Origin: Oscillatoriales cyanobacterium
GTDB lineage: Bacteria > Cyanobacteriota > Cyanobacteriia > Cyanobacteriales > Laspinemataceae
Length of the DNA: 64,000 nt
Assembly (NCBI GenBank): GCA_011390955.1
Contig: JAABRM010000016.1
Location: forward strand, 62,001-126,000
Direction: 5' to 3'
The notes below the pieces were generated by a model that was not told the DNA's origin, ran no database searches, and saw only the letters and a list, made by a program, of their open reading frames with translations. A program made the position numbers and the translations under genes. How positions within the stretch are numbered: the stretch's first letter is position 1; each line of letters starts with the position of its first letter. Below are positions 18,454 through 27,123 of the stretch, piece after piece.

Positions 18454-21186
18454 ATGTCCCCAAATCCTCAAGCTACCGATCGGTTTGAAACTCAATTGCC
18501 TGAACTTTTGGCAGAAGATTTAGAACAGATGGAAGATGAAGTAGAAACTGCTCCCGATCCCTTGCAAACCGCTCATGGGATTTACATTACGGTTCACGGG
18601 CATTTTTATCAACCGCCACGGGAAAACCCTTATTTAGATGCAATTGAACGGCAACCCGGTGCAGAACCTTATCACGATTGGAATGAGCGAATTAATCACG
18701 AATGTTATCGGCCAAATGCCTTTGCCCGCGTCTACAACGATCGCGGCGAAGTGGTCGATATTGTGAATAATTACGAGTATATGAGTTTCAATATTGGCCC
18801 AACTTTGATGAGTTGGTTGGAACGGTACGATCCACAGGTTTATCAGCGGATTTTAGATGCCGATCGCCAAAGTGCAGAACGTCTGAATGGTCACGGAAAT
18901 GCGATATCTCAAGTCTATAATCACATCATCATGCCGTTAGCCAATAAACGGGACAAATATACGCAAATTCGCTGGGGCAAAGCGGACTTTCGCCAACGAT
19001 TCGACCGAGAACCGGAGGGGATGTGGTTGGCAGAAACGGCGGTAGACTATCCTACTTTGGAAGTATTACACGAAGAAGGGATTAAATTTATTGTCTTGGC
19101 CCCGTCGCAAGCGGAACGTTGCCGTCTATTGCCCACCAAAGATCGGCCAAAACCGGAATGGAATGCGGTGGGTGGCGGTCAAATTGACCCGACTCGTCCT
19201 TATCGATGTTTTCTGCCCAGTCGTGACAAAGTGCCGGAGGCGGTTTCAGAACTAGAAAGCGAACGCAAATACATCGATATCTTCTTTTATGATGGCCCGA
19301 TTTCTCGCGACATGGGCTTTAACGATGTGCTGAAAAGTTCCCACCATTTAGCCGGACGCTTATCATTAGCGATTCACGGGGATCACCGTCCCAGTCAACT
19401 GATTTCCGTGGCAACGGACGGGGAAACCTTCGGACACCATAAACGGGATGCGGAAAAATGCCTGACTTACGCTTTTGTGGCAGAATTTCCCCGTCGTGGT
19501 TGGACATTGACCAACTTTGCCCATTACCTGAGTATCTGTCCCCCAACGTGGGAAGTGGAATTAAAGCCCGTCACCGCTTGGAGTTGTTCTCATGGGGTTG
19601 ACCGTTGGCAAGACAACTGCGGTTGTGGTGGGGGTGGGGAATGGCACCAACTCTGGCGCCGTCCCCTGCGAAATGCCCTCAACTGGTTGCGGGATCGACT
19701 GATTTCTATTTATCAAGAAGAGGGTGGCCGCTTGTTGCTGGATCCCTGGCAAGCCCGGGATGAGTATATTCAGGTGATCCGCGATCGCTCCCCAGAAAAT
19801 GTCGCCAAGTTTTTCTTGCGGCAGCAAAAACACAGCCTCACCCCCTCGGAACAAGTGGACGCCATGCGGTTATTGGAAATGCAGCGTCATGCCCTATTAA
19901 TGTTTACCAGTTGTGGTTGGTTCTTTGAAGAACTGTCCCGACCGGAAGGGACGCAGATTTTGCGCTATGCAGCCCGGGCGATCGAATTAGCGGGAGACGT
20001 AGCGGGAATTCAACTGGAAAAAGAATTTATCCAACTTCTCTCCTCCGCACCGAGTAACGTTGACTTTTTCAAAGACGGGGCGGGAGTTTATCAGCATCAA
20101 GTGATTCCCTCGCAAATTAACCTGGAAAAAGTCGCCGCCCACTATGCCATCAGCGGCTTATTTACCACATATGCCATCGAACAGCGGGTCTATTGCTATA
20201 CGGTTTATCAACGGGATTATCAGTTGCAGCGCATGGGGCCATTGACTTTGGCGGTGGGACAAGTGCAGCTTGCCTCAGAAATTACCCGCGAAAGTGTGGA
20301 ATTCGTCTTTGCGGTGCTGCATTTGGGCGGTTGGGATTTCCACTGCTGCATTCAACCCTTCTCTGGTCGTCGGGCTTATACCCAGATGAAAGAACATCTG
20401 ATGGGGATTTTAGAACTAGGCAGCGCCGCTCAAGCGATTTTGGGGATGAACCAGTATTTTGATGGCAAGTCTTTCAGTTTGCATGACTTATTTGCCGAAG
20501 AACGGCATCGGATTATGCGCTTGCTGAGTCAAGAAACTTTGTTGCGCTTGGATCAACTTTATACCCAAGTTTATCGGGATAATTATGGGGTGGTGATGGC
20601 TTTCCACCGGGATGAGTTGCCGGTGCCCAGAGAATTACAAGTGGCAGCAGAAATTGCTTTAGGAAATCGCTGCTTGAGTGCGGCAAAAGCCTTGGCAGCA
20701 GAAATCGGCGACGATCCAGAAAATGTTCTTAATGCGACGGGAGATAGTTTTTTGGGCTTGACTCATTTGGTCGAGTTAGAAACTTGTGCCACGGAAGCGG
20801 GACATTTACGTTGTCATTTGGATATTCCCGAAGTTAAGCAAATTTTGGAAAAACTGATTGTGCGATCGCTGTCCAATTTGCTTTATCAAGCCAACCCGGA
20901 AACCACCGAACCGCAGCTAGAACGCTTAGAACGGATGATTGCTGTGGGCAAACAACTGAATCTGCATTTGGCTAAGGATCAAATCCAAGAACTTTACTTC
21001 TACTGGCTGCGTGGGGATATCGGGGATCAATGCTTTTATGCCCCAAATCGCGATCGCAATGGCGATCGCCGCGAGGATGATGCCACCAATACCTCAGTTT
21101 GCTGGACGGTTTCTCAATTCCGTCGTCTCTTGCAACTGGGCAACAAACTCTCGGTCAATGTCAGCACCCAGCTAGAATCCCTTTAA
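18454..21186 (+). CDS. Glycoside hydrolase family 57 protein with DUF3536
   Basis: 910 residues. The N-terminal half is a GH57 alpha-glucanase fold (ITVHGHFYQPPRENPY, NHECY, MWLAETAVDYPTLEVL), with the likely nucleophile Glu in MWLAET and the acid in SVATDGETFGHH. The C-terminal half matches the DUF3536 extension of cyanobacterial homologues (CGCGGGGEWHQLWRRPLR, IRDRSPENV). It probably acts on storage alpha-glucan, as amylase or glucanotransferase. AAGGTG lies 9 nt before the ATG. The C-terminal 30 residues contain HIP1-derived RDRNGDRRED. Confidence 0.93.
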   Translation: MSPNPQATDRFETQLPELLAEDLEQMEDEVETAPDPLQTAHGIYITVHGHFYQPPRENPYLDAIERQPGAEPYHDWNERINHECYRPNAFARVYNDRGEVVDIVNNYEYMSFNIGPTLMSWLERYDPQVYQRILDADRQSAERLNGHGNAISQVYNHIIMPLANKRDKYTQIRWGKADFRQRFDREPEGMWLAETAVDYPTLEVLHEEGIKFIVLAPSQAERCRLLPTKDRPKPEWNAVGGGQIDPTRPYRCFLPSRDKVPEAVSELESERKYIDIFFYDGPISRDMGFNDVLKSSHHLAGRLSLAIHGDHRPSQLISVATDGETFGHHKRDAEKCLTYAFVAEFPRRGWTLTNFAHYLSICPPTWEVELKPVTAWSCSHGVDRWQDNCGCGGGGEWHQLWRRPLRNALNWLRDRLISIYQEEGGRLLLDPWQARDEYIQVIRDRSPENVAKFFLRQQKHSLTPSEQVDAMRLLEMQRHALLMFTSCGWFFEELSRPEGTQILRYAARAIELAGDVAGIQLEKEFIQLLSSAPSNVDFFKDGAGVYQHQVIPSQINLEKVAAHYAISGLFTTYAIEQRVYCYTVYQRDYQLQRMGPLTLAVGQVQLASEITRESVEFVFAVLHLGGWDFHCCIQPFSGRRAYTQMKEHLMGILELGSAAQAILGMNQYFDGKSFSLHDLFAEERHRIMRLLSQETLLRLDQLYTQVYRDNYGVVMAFHRDELPVPRELQVAAEIALGNRCLSAAKALAAEIGDDPENVLNATGDSFLGLTHLVELETCATEAGHLRCHLDIPEVKQILEKLIVRSLSNLLYQANPETTEPQLERLERMIAVGKQLNLHLAKDQIQELYFYWLRGDIGDQCFYAPNRDRNGDRREDDATNTSVCWTVSQFRRLLQLGNKLSVNVSTQLESL

Positions 21187-21188
21187 AT

Positions 21189-21293
21189 CAGCGGTTTTCT
21201 GTTGAGTAAACCACACCCCCTGTAGGGGCGATGTAGGGGCGCAAGCATTGCGCCCCTACAGGTATTTGTGCGGGCGATCGCGAAGAAAATGTC
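21189..21293. mobile_element. MITE-like element, family C, copy 2
   Basis: It shares with 11941-12053 the left flank (TTTTCTGTTGAGTAAACCAC), the AGGGGCG...CGCCCCT palindrome and a right flank of CGATCGC followed by AAGAAAA and GTCACC. The left half of the palindrome is doubled (TGTAGGGGCGATGTAGGGGCG) and part of the right terminal repeat is missing. Confidence 0.6.
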
Positions 21294-21367
21294 ACCCACC
21301 CTCACCGGATGGGAATTTGGCGTTATTTACCCCGGATCTGTACGGATCTCTCCCCTTCTCCGTATAT

Positions 21368-21406
21368 CCGTGTATTTACTTAAGTGTCATATCCGTAAAT
21401 ACACGG
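21368..21406. promoter_or_regulatory. Inverted repeat in the leader of the PatA-like gene
   Basis: A 12-bp perfect stem (CCGTGTATTTAC at 21368-21379 with GTAAATACACGG at 21395-21406) and 15-nt loop, about 220 bp before the start codon of the response regulator gene. No U-tract follows. It may be an operator or RNA hairpin. The right arm contains the recurring ATCCGTAAA motif. Confidence 0.45.
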
Positions 21407-21625
21407 GGAAAAAAATCATGGTTCCCACTGATGTGCAATTTGTATTGAACGGTTACTATGGTCAGTACAAAGACTAAAGGTGGGAAAAAATAACAATCTG
21501 CCTAAAACAAGTGAGATTAAACGCAAAAGTAGTTGATTTTACAGTTTATTTTACATTTGTCAGCGATCGAGATCGCTAATCTATTAAATATATATTTAAA
21601 ATTCATTAGGGAGCAAATTTCAACC

Positions 21626-22861
21626 ATGACACTAGCCACTCCAATTAAAAACCAAGCTTTAGCCGCACCTAAGCCAAATCAAGGGCAAAATAGAGGGTCA
21701 AATCAAGGGTCAAATCAAGGGCAAAAAAACTTAATCTCTCCAGTGCAAATCCTGCAAAATATTGTCAGCAAAAAAATTACTGGCAAATTAACCATCAGCG
21801 ACCCAAATGATGAGTCAATTTTTTGGCGCGTGTATGTGGGCAATGGCCAAATTCATTTTGCTACCAGTGCAATGGGGCAAAAAGAGCGTTTGGAATACTT
21901 CCTACAATGGTATTACCCGGAATTAGAATTTAATGGTCGGGAATTTAAGTCCGACTATCAGCAAATTTGCCAATATTGGAAATCCGGTAGGTTGTCGGTT
22001 CAGCAAGTTAGGAAATTGCTATTCTGGTTAACCCAGGATGCGTTAATTCAACTCCTGGCTTTGCCCAAAGGGGTGGTTCAATTTGAAAAAACCGTGGGAT
22101 TAGATCCGATATTACTATCGGTTTCCCTGAGAGATTTGGTATTGCCCATGCGCGGGGTAATCGGTCAATGGCAAAAACTGCAACCAGAAATTAGTTCCCC
22201 GTTTCAGCGGGTGGCGATCAAGAATCTTAAAGAAATGCCCAAACTTTTGTGGGAAAAAGTCAAGGATATCGAGTTTCTGAAAGCTTTGTGCCAAGTTTTG
22301 AGCCAAAATCCTTCTTTGTATGAAGCGGCTAAACACTTGAAAACGGATGCTTTAGGATTAGCGGCTTTATTACAACCCTTAGTCCGCGCTGGTGCGATCG
22401 AAATTCAACCTTATTATTCACCAAAAACCCAGGTGAAACCGATTATTGCTTGCATTGATGATAGTAAAACCGTGCAACGCAATGTGAAGATGGTTTTAGA
22501 AGCCAGTGGGTATCGGGTGCTGAGTATTACCGAACCGGCAAAAGCCCTGAGTACAATGGTGCGATATAAGCCTGCTTTGGTGTTGATGGATATCAATATG
22601 CCAGAAATTAATGGCTATGAATTATCGCGGATGCTGCGTCAGTCTAAGCAGTTCCATATGCTGCCGATTGTGATGTTGACCGGGCGCGATGGTTTAATTG
22701 ATAAGATGCGATCGCAGATGGTGGGGGCAAATGACTATATTACTAAGCCAGTGCCACCCCTTATGCTGCTCAATATCATCGAAAAAAATCTGCAACAAGC
22801 ACAAACCTTGACTGAGACAAAATCTTTGGTTCCAGAAAAGACGATGCTGCAAATGGCTTAG
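21626..22861 (+). CDS. PatA-type response regulator (PixG-like)
   Basis: 411 residues. An N-terminal PATAN/DUF4388-like domain (about 40-230, with RVYVGNGQIHFATS) precedes a C-terminal receiver: DDSKTVQ, Asp322 in LVLMDINMP, and DYITKPV. In Synechocystis the PatA-like PixG/PilG proteins act with CheY, CheW, MCP and CheA homologues in phototaxis and pilus control. CheW- and CheA-like genes do follow here, but only beyond an unrelated 3-kb block. The N-terminal linker carries a 12-bp in-frame repeat (SNQG units). The frame extends to 21533, but the ATG at 21626 is preceded by AGGGAG and begins the plausible protein. Confidence 0.9.
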   Translation: MTLATPIKNQALAAPKPNQGQNRGSNQGSNQGQKNLISPVQILQNIVSKKITGKLTISDPNDESIFWRVYVGNGQIHFATSAMGQKERLEYFLQWYYPELEFNGREFKSDYQQICQYWKSGRLSVQQVRKLLFWLTQDALIQLLALPKGVVQFEKTVGLDPILLSVSLRDLVLPMRGVIGQWQKLQPEISSPFQRVAIKNLKEMPKLLWEKVKDIEFLKALCQVLSQNPSLYEAAKHLKTDALGLAALLQPLVRAGAIEIQPYYSPKTQVKPIIACIDDSKTVQRNVKMVLEASGYRVLSITEPAKALSTMVRYKPALVLMDINMPEINGYELSRMLRQSKQFHMLPIVMLTGRDGLIDKMRSQMVGANDYITKPVPPLMLLNIIEKNLQQAQTLTETKSLVPEKTMLQMA

Positions 22862-22966
22862 TCTTCCGGTTCAGGCATAACTATCTCGATCATCTTACGG
22901 GGCAATCAGTCCCCAGGCATCTATACTATGGCTTTCCAGGGAATTCACAATTTACATATCTGTTTG

Positions 22967-23000
22967 AATATAGGGGCAATTGATGAATTGCCCCTATATT
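22967..23000. terminator. Perfect 15-bp hairpin between convergent genes
   Basis: Left arm 22967-22981 (AATATAGGGGCAATT), loop GATG, right arm exact complement 22986-23000. It sits between the convergent PatA-like and phospholipase D genes. There is no strong U-tract, so a terminator role is only positional. It is a relative of the AGGGGCG palindromes elsewhere in the window. Confidence 0.45.
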
Positions 23001-23083
23001 TGTTAGGAGAGCCAATAGAAAAACCCTGTAAGTTAATTTAGGCAGGGGAAACAAAAACCCGGTTTCTCGTTTGAACGATCGAA

Positions 23084-24166
23084 TTACCGATTGACCCATA
23101 AAAATAATTGACAAGCGGCTTTTAATTGAAAATAGCCCCATTTTCCTTGCCAGTCAGATATTTTCCCGGTCCATCGGCTTGACTTTTGCAAGTCAGGTTG
23201 AAAAATCAGGCGTTTAAATTCTTGGATGATTGCCCGATCGCGACAAATGGCAATAATGTCTTGCTGAAAGTAATAACTAAATAAGTCAAAGTTAGAAGAA
23301 CCGATGATTAAGTATTGGTCATCGATTAACATGGATTTTAAGTGAGTCATGCGATCGGGATAAAGATAGAGGTCAATTCCCGATCGCTCAGTTTCCCAGC
23401 GAGTATAGCGATCGTAAACTGCCCAATTATTCACCGCTGAGGTAATGAAGGAAATTTTCACCCCGTTTTTGCGGGCAGTGCGGAGGCGATCGTAAAAAGG
23501 AAATGACAAATAAGGGGTTTCAATGATAATTGATTCACGGGCTGACTCAATTAAATCAAAAACTCTGGGAAATAACTGGGCATTATCCTTGCCATTGAAT
23601 AAGTAGAGTTCAAGGTTGCCAAAATTCTGATATTCCTGTTTATGTTCTCCCTGCCAACTGGCTAAAAAGTCGGCGGTTAAAAATTCGGCGATCCTGGGAT
23701 CTTCAACTCTTAGCATCATATCATGCCACGCAAAGTTATGCTGGCTAAAATTAATTCCGCCAATGTAAATAATCCGGCGATCGATCAGAATCATTTTTTT
23801 ATGATTGCGCTGGGCAAATTTGCTGAAAAATAGCCCGACGGGGTTAATAAATCTAACTTCGACTCCATTGTGATTGAGGCGTTTGACTATTTCCCAAGTC
23901 GATCGGGCTTCTTGCTGTAATTCTGAGTTGAGTAAATTGGCCGGACTATATAAAAATCGATCGCTGATCTTATATTTAGTATAAGAGTCAATCATCAATT
24001 TTTTATCCTTGGCCGCAGAAGCTAATAAGGCTTCTGCCAAGTTTTGCCCAACGCGATCGCCCTCAAAAGAAAGGGTTTGAAGATAAACTTGGTCTTGGGC
24101 GGATAAAATATCGGCTTTTAAGCTTGCCCAAAATTCATTGGCATCGACTAAAATTTGAAAATTCAT
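23084..24166 (-). CDS. Phospholipase D-like protein (cardiolipin synthase-like)
   Basis: 360 residues with two HKD motifs: HKKMILIDRRIIYIGGINF in the first half and HLKSMLIDDQYLIIGSSNFD in the second. This is the pattern of phosphatidyltransferases such as bacterial cardiolipin synthase and of other PLD-family enzymes. There are no N-terminal membrane helices, unlike classical Cls. The ATG at 24166 overlaps the upstream stop codon as ATGA, indicating translational coupling. An ATG 13 codons further up (24205) lies inside the upstream gene and is less likely. Confidence 0.85.
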   Translation of the reverse strand: MNFQILVDANEFWASLKADILSAQDQVYLQTLSFEGDRVGQNLAEALLASAAKDKKLMIDSYTKYKISDRFLYSPANLLNSELQQEARSTWEIVKRLNHNGVEVRFINPVGLFFSKFAQRNHKKMILIDRRIIYIGGINFSQHNFAWHDMMLRVEDPRIAEFLTADFLASWQGEHKQEYQNFGNLELYLFNGKDNAQLFPRVFDLIESARESIIIETPYLSFPFYDRLRTARKNGVKISFITSAVNNWAVYDRYTRWETERSGIDLYLYPDRMTHLKSMLIDDQYLIIGSSNFDLFSYYFQQDIIAICRDRAIIQEFKRLIFQPDLQKSSRWTGKISDWQGKWGYFQLKAACQLFLWVNR

Positions 24167-24648
24167 ACCCACAAATCTTTCAATAATTGAGGAATTCCCA
24201 CACAAAAGATAAACCGGATAAACCGGCCAGCAGCCCCAAACAGAAAAAAGTTAAAAAATCTAATTTTTAACAGGGCAGAACAAACAGTGACGACAAAAAA
24301 CGGCGGAAAACTCACCCAACCGGAAAGAAAAATAAACCAGTTGCGGTGGTTGCCCATTTTTTCCATTTTTAGGATAACTTTTTCCATCTGGTTGGCATAC
24401 TTTTGCTGTTTGAGCGAAAAGGCGATCGCCCCTTGACTGGCAAAAAACATTAGAGATTTTCCTAGCATTTGTCCCAGAGTAGCCAGGAAGACGATCGCTA
24501 ATAATTGGCCAAGAGATTTGGGCAATAGGGTGGAAATTGAAAGCAGATAAACTTCGGTATTCACCACGGGAAATACTCCAGCGACCGTACAAATAATTAA
24601 AGTCGCCGCGTAAAGTCCGAATTGACTAATAAGTTCCGAAACATTCAT
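24163..24648 (-). CDS. VTT/DedA-like small membrane protein
   Basis: 161 residues, about four hydrophobic segments. The layout (VNTEVYLLSIS, GQMLGKSLMFFASQGA, FLSGWVSFPPFFVVTVCSALL) resembles the VTT/SNARE-associated (DedA, YqaA) family of lipid-scramblase-like membrane proteins. The match is by pattern only. The frame is open 76 codons upstream to 24876, but that part crosses a nested palindrome and overlaps the previous stop, so the ATG at 24648 is chosen. Its stop overlaps the phospholipase D start, so the two are probably one functional unit. Confidence 0.7.
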   Translation of the reverse strand: MNVSELISQFGLYAATLIICTVAGVFPVVNTEVYLLSISTLLPKSLGQLLAIVFLATLGQMLGKSLMFFASQGAIAFSLKQQKYANQMEKVILKMEKMGNHRNWFIFLSGWVSFPPFFVVTVCSALLKIRFFNFFLFGAAGRFIRFIFCVGIPQLLKDLWV

Positions 24649-24720
24649 GGCAGGTAATCCGCTGTAAAATGCATCTCTAATGTATTTTTCGATCGGGCAA
24701 AGCATTCGGACGGGAAGCAT

Positions 24721-24822
24721 CCCCGGCATTGCAACTATTCTTGGGAGGGCGAAGCATTCTAACGAGTGATTCTCGGTTGCTGGCGAGAGATTCCTCCCCA
24801 GAATACTTCGCCCCTGCCGGGG
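24721..24822. repeat. Nested palindrome of the GGCGAAGCATTC type
   Basis: Outer arms CCCCGGCA (24721-24728) and TGCCGGGG (24815-24822). Inner arms GGGCGAAGCATTCT (24747-24760) and AGAATACTTCGCCC (24800-24813). A related element is at 59201-59275. It lies in the gap before the VTT-like gene and argues against translation through this stretch. Confidence 0.75.
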
Positions 24823-24859
24823 AAAATAATTGGAAAATTGGAAAATAATTAATCTGCAA

Positions 24860-25852
24860 TTAATTTGCGGCACCAACTAGGGCTGATTTTCCGCGATCGG
24901 TCGTCTGGGGGTCGCGCCAGTTGTCAAACACAGCGATCGTATTCACGCAGGTCAGGGTGCAATACGGGGCGCAATCCTTCTGGGCAGCGTACTCCGCATC
25001 CAGGTGTTCCTGAGTGTATTCCAGGAAGGGAATGCCGGGGTAGCCCCGTTGCTGGGAGCAGCGATGCACCAGACCATCCTCGCAGACATAGAGATAGCGA
25101 GATCCAGCCCGACACCGCCACTGGTTAGGACGGCCTTCTACAAGGTTATTCTGGAATGCCATAAAGTGCGACATCGGCCAGGGGGTGCCGGAACGGTAAT
25201 CTTGGTAGACCTCTCGTTCCTTTGAACCCAGAGGCTTAAGTTGCCCATTGCCATCGTGGAGCACGCTTACGGTACTGGTAAAACCCAGCGTCCGGGCATG
25301 ACGACCAATGGTTAAAGCATCCTCTGGGTTAGAGATGCCCGCACCAATCACCGAGTTGATGTTCACGTCAAATTTCGCATGGGCTGCCAGGTGGTCGAGA
25401 TTATGCCCAATGATTTTCAGGCTTTTTTTCGAGACATTATCTGGCTGAATGTTGTCAATGCTGATCTGCATCCGCAGCAAGCCCGCATCGTTGAGCCGAT
25501 TGATGCGATCGGGATTGAGATAGTAGGCGTTGGTCAGAAGTTCCGGCACTATTCCGTGATTCGCGATGCGTCGGATTAGATCGTAAATATCTGGGTGCAT
25601 CAGGGGTTCGCCGCCACTGAACGAAACCATTGAGGCGCCGAGTTCTGCGGCTTTGTCGATGCGCCGAAACATCTCCTCGGTGGGTACTGGGGGCGAGTGG
25701 TCGTCGTATTCGTTGCAGTAGGCGCAAGCGAGATTGCAGCGTCGGATCGCAATCATATTAATCAGAATTGGGTGCTTGGTTGAAGCGATCGCTCGTGCGC
25801 CGAGTTTGACCATTGCCAGTTTGGGCGCCAGTCCGTTGTGCTTTTTTAGCAT
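24860..25852 (-). CDS. Radical SAM protein with SPASM-like C-terminus
   Basis: 330 residues. The [4Fe-4S]/SAM motif is Cys39-x3-Cys43-x2-Cys46 (CNLACAYC), followed by the SAM-binding FSGGEPLMHP. The C-terminal part has further cysteines (CRAGSRYLYVCEDGLVHRC, CAPYCTLTC), like auxiliary-cluster SPASM or twitch domains. The substrate is unknown. AGGA lies just before the ATG. By eye its base composition is clearly richer in G+C than the neighbouring genes, with few A/T-ending codons, suggesting separate origin. It is the first gene of the block with the VTT-like and phospholipase D genes. Confidence 0.9.
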   Translation of the reverse strand: MLKKHNGLAPKLAMVKLGARAIASTKHPILINMIAIRRCNLACAYCNEYDDHSPPVPTEEMFRRIDKAAELGASMVSFSGGEPLMHPDIYDLIRRIANHGIVPELLTNAYYLNPDRINRLNDAGLLRMQISIDNIQPDNVSKKSLKIIGHNLDHLAAHAKFDVNINSVIGAGISNPEDALTIGRHARTLGFTSTVSVLHDGNGQLKPLGSKEREVYQDYRSGTPWPMSHFMAFQNNLVEGRPNQWRCRAGSRYLYVCEDGLVHRCSQQRGYPGIPFLEYTQEHLDAEYAAQKDCAPYCTLTCVNTIAVFDNWRDPQTTDRGKSALVGAAN

Positions 25853-25937
25853 ATCTTTTCCTTTTGACTTGACATACTGGGATAATCATGGAGTCTTTGG
25901 AGTCTTTAATGTCGATATTGTAATCACAACTTATTCG

Positions 25938-26073
25938 ATATCGGCAAAAGTCCTGAGTACAATCATGCCGATTAATATAATCTAAAATAATCTAAAAAAA
26001 ATCTACAATCAGTACAACTGGTGACTGAACCAAAAAAACTTTGGCTCCAGAAAAGACGATGCTGCAAATGGTC
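25938..26073 (+). pseudogene. Decayed copy of the 3' part of the PatA-like gene
   Basis: Two stretches match the intact gene in order. First, GGCAAAAGTCCTGAGTACAA (about 25942-25961) matches about 22537-22556 with one change. Second, about 26022-26071 matches 22810-22856, including 33 bp with one mismatch ending TGCTGCAAATGG. The roughly 250 bp between these anchors in the intact gene are reduced to about 50. Reading frame and stop are lost. It lies directly upstream of cheW, on the same strand, so the ancestral order was probably patA-like then cheW. Confidence 0.75.
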
Positions 26074-26208
26074 TATTTTTTTACGATTCATCTCCCTAGA
26101 CTAGATCGGTTATGACTCGTTGATGGCTTGCTAGGGAACGATCGGCTATTCGATCGCATTTCTGTAAAAGGCGATCGCTGATATATAGCTTATATATATA
26201 GCCGATAT

Positions 26209-26943
26209 ATGGGTGATATATGGCTTATATATTTTGATATCTTGGATCGGATTGGCAGTCTAAATGGGATCGGTGCGGATAAAGTGAAAGATTACTTAGG
26301 CTTTCAGGTCAAAAATTCTGTGCGCTTGGTAGTGCCTGCGGATTGGGTGGTGGAAACGATCGCCCTGAATTGCCATGAAATTTGTCCCATTCCTGGTGTT
26401 ACTGATGGGATTTTGGGAGCGATCGATTACCAAGGACAGTTAGTTTGGGTGATTGATTTAGGGGAATATTTGACTCATTTACTCGGTTTAGCCTCTGTCC
26501 CTTCGAGGGATGAAAATTCTCTGAGAGAAAATAAATTAACCCATACATCAACCCATACATCAACCCATGAATTACCTAATAAATTACCTAATCAATTAAC
26601 TAATAAATTACCTAATAAATTAACTAATCAATTAACCGGGGTGGCGATCGCATTGCCCGCTTCCCAGTCCCAGAAATCCCAGTCTCAGAAATCAATCAAC
26701 TCGCAGCCATTAATCTGGGTTGTCTCGGAACTACAGGGCATCGTCTCTTTAAATTCCGCCAAGTCCAGACCCTTACCCAGTCAGTTTATCTCCTTACTCG
26801 GTGCTTATTTTAGCGGTTTAACCGAAATTAATTCCACTTCATCGCCCACAAACTCCACAACTGTGGCAATCTTAAATATAGATGGTTTATTTTCTGCTTT
26901 AGAATCTCAAAGTAGAGAAATTGCGGCAATTTGGGACATTTAA
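26209..26943 (+). CDS. CheW-like scaffold protein with low-complexity insertion
   Basis: 244 residues. The CheW fold is recognisable at both ends (YLGFQVKNSVRLVVPADWV, GILGAIDYQGQLVWVIDLG; then LIWVVSELQGIVSL, TTVAILNIDGLFSAL). About 65 residues in the middle are an insertion of in-frame tandem repeats (THTS units; LPNK/LTNQ units from a 12-bp DNA repeat) plus a Ser/Gln stretch. It should couple the CheA-like kinase to receptors. The first ATG (26209) is used, but the family-like part starts at a GTG, codon 26 (26284), and the extra 25 residues derive from a TATATA-rich repeat, so the later start is quite possible. Confidence 0.75.
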   Translation: MGDIWLIYFDILDRIGSLNGIGADKVKDYLGFQVKNSVRLVVPADWVVETIALNCHEICPIPGVTDGILGAIDYQGQLVWVIDLGEYLTHLLGLASVPSRDENSLRENKLTHTSTHTSTHELPNKLPNQLTNKLPNKLTNQLTGVAIALPASQSQKSQSQKSINSQPLIWVVSELQGIVSLNSAKSRPLPSQFISLLGAYFSGLTEINSTSSPTNSTTVAILNIDGLFSALESQSREIAAIWDI

Positions 26944-26944
26944 A

Positions 26945-27101
26945 GAGTGTTAGTTGTTGGTTGTTGGTTGTTGGGTAGGGATTCTTTTGTTGGGGTGTAG
27001 GGTGTAGGGTGTAGGGTGTAGGGGAAAAAATTAACAATTGATAATTAACAATTGATAATTAAAATTAACAATTATCAATTGTTAATTATCAATTATCAAT
27101 T
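26945..27101. repeat. Repeat cluster between cheW and cheA
   Basis: In order: TTGGTTG heptamers (26950-26975), GTGTAGG heptamers (about 26995-27021), then AATTGATAATTAACA units and their complement, which can pair as a long AT-rich hairpin ending just before the cheA ribosome-binding site. The same building blocks occur at 9300-9426 and 62669-62950. Confidence 0.85.
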
Positions 27102-27103
27102 AT

Positions 27104-27123
27104 AAAGGAGGATGAATAGTTTG
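27104..27123 (+). promoter_or_regulatory. Shine-Dalgarno AAAGGAGG deciding the cheA start
   Basis: AAAGGAGG (27104-27111) directly abuts the ATG at 27112, leaving no spacer. The in-frame TTG at 27121 has 9 nt to it, a normal distance. TTG initiation, giving a protein three residues shorter, is therefore plausible. The hairpin-forming repeat just upstream could affect access to this site. Confidence 0.5.

Noticed and set aside
24649-24876. 76-residue N-terminal extension of the VTT-like protein
   Set aside because: It crosses a nested palindrome, lacks membrane character and overlaps the preceding gene's stop.
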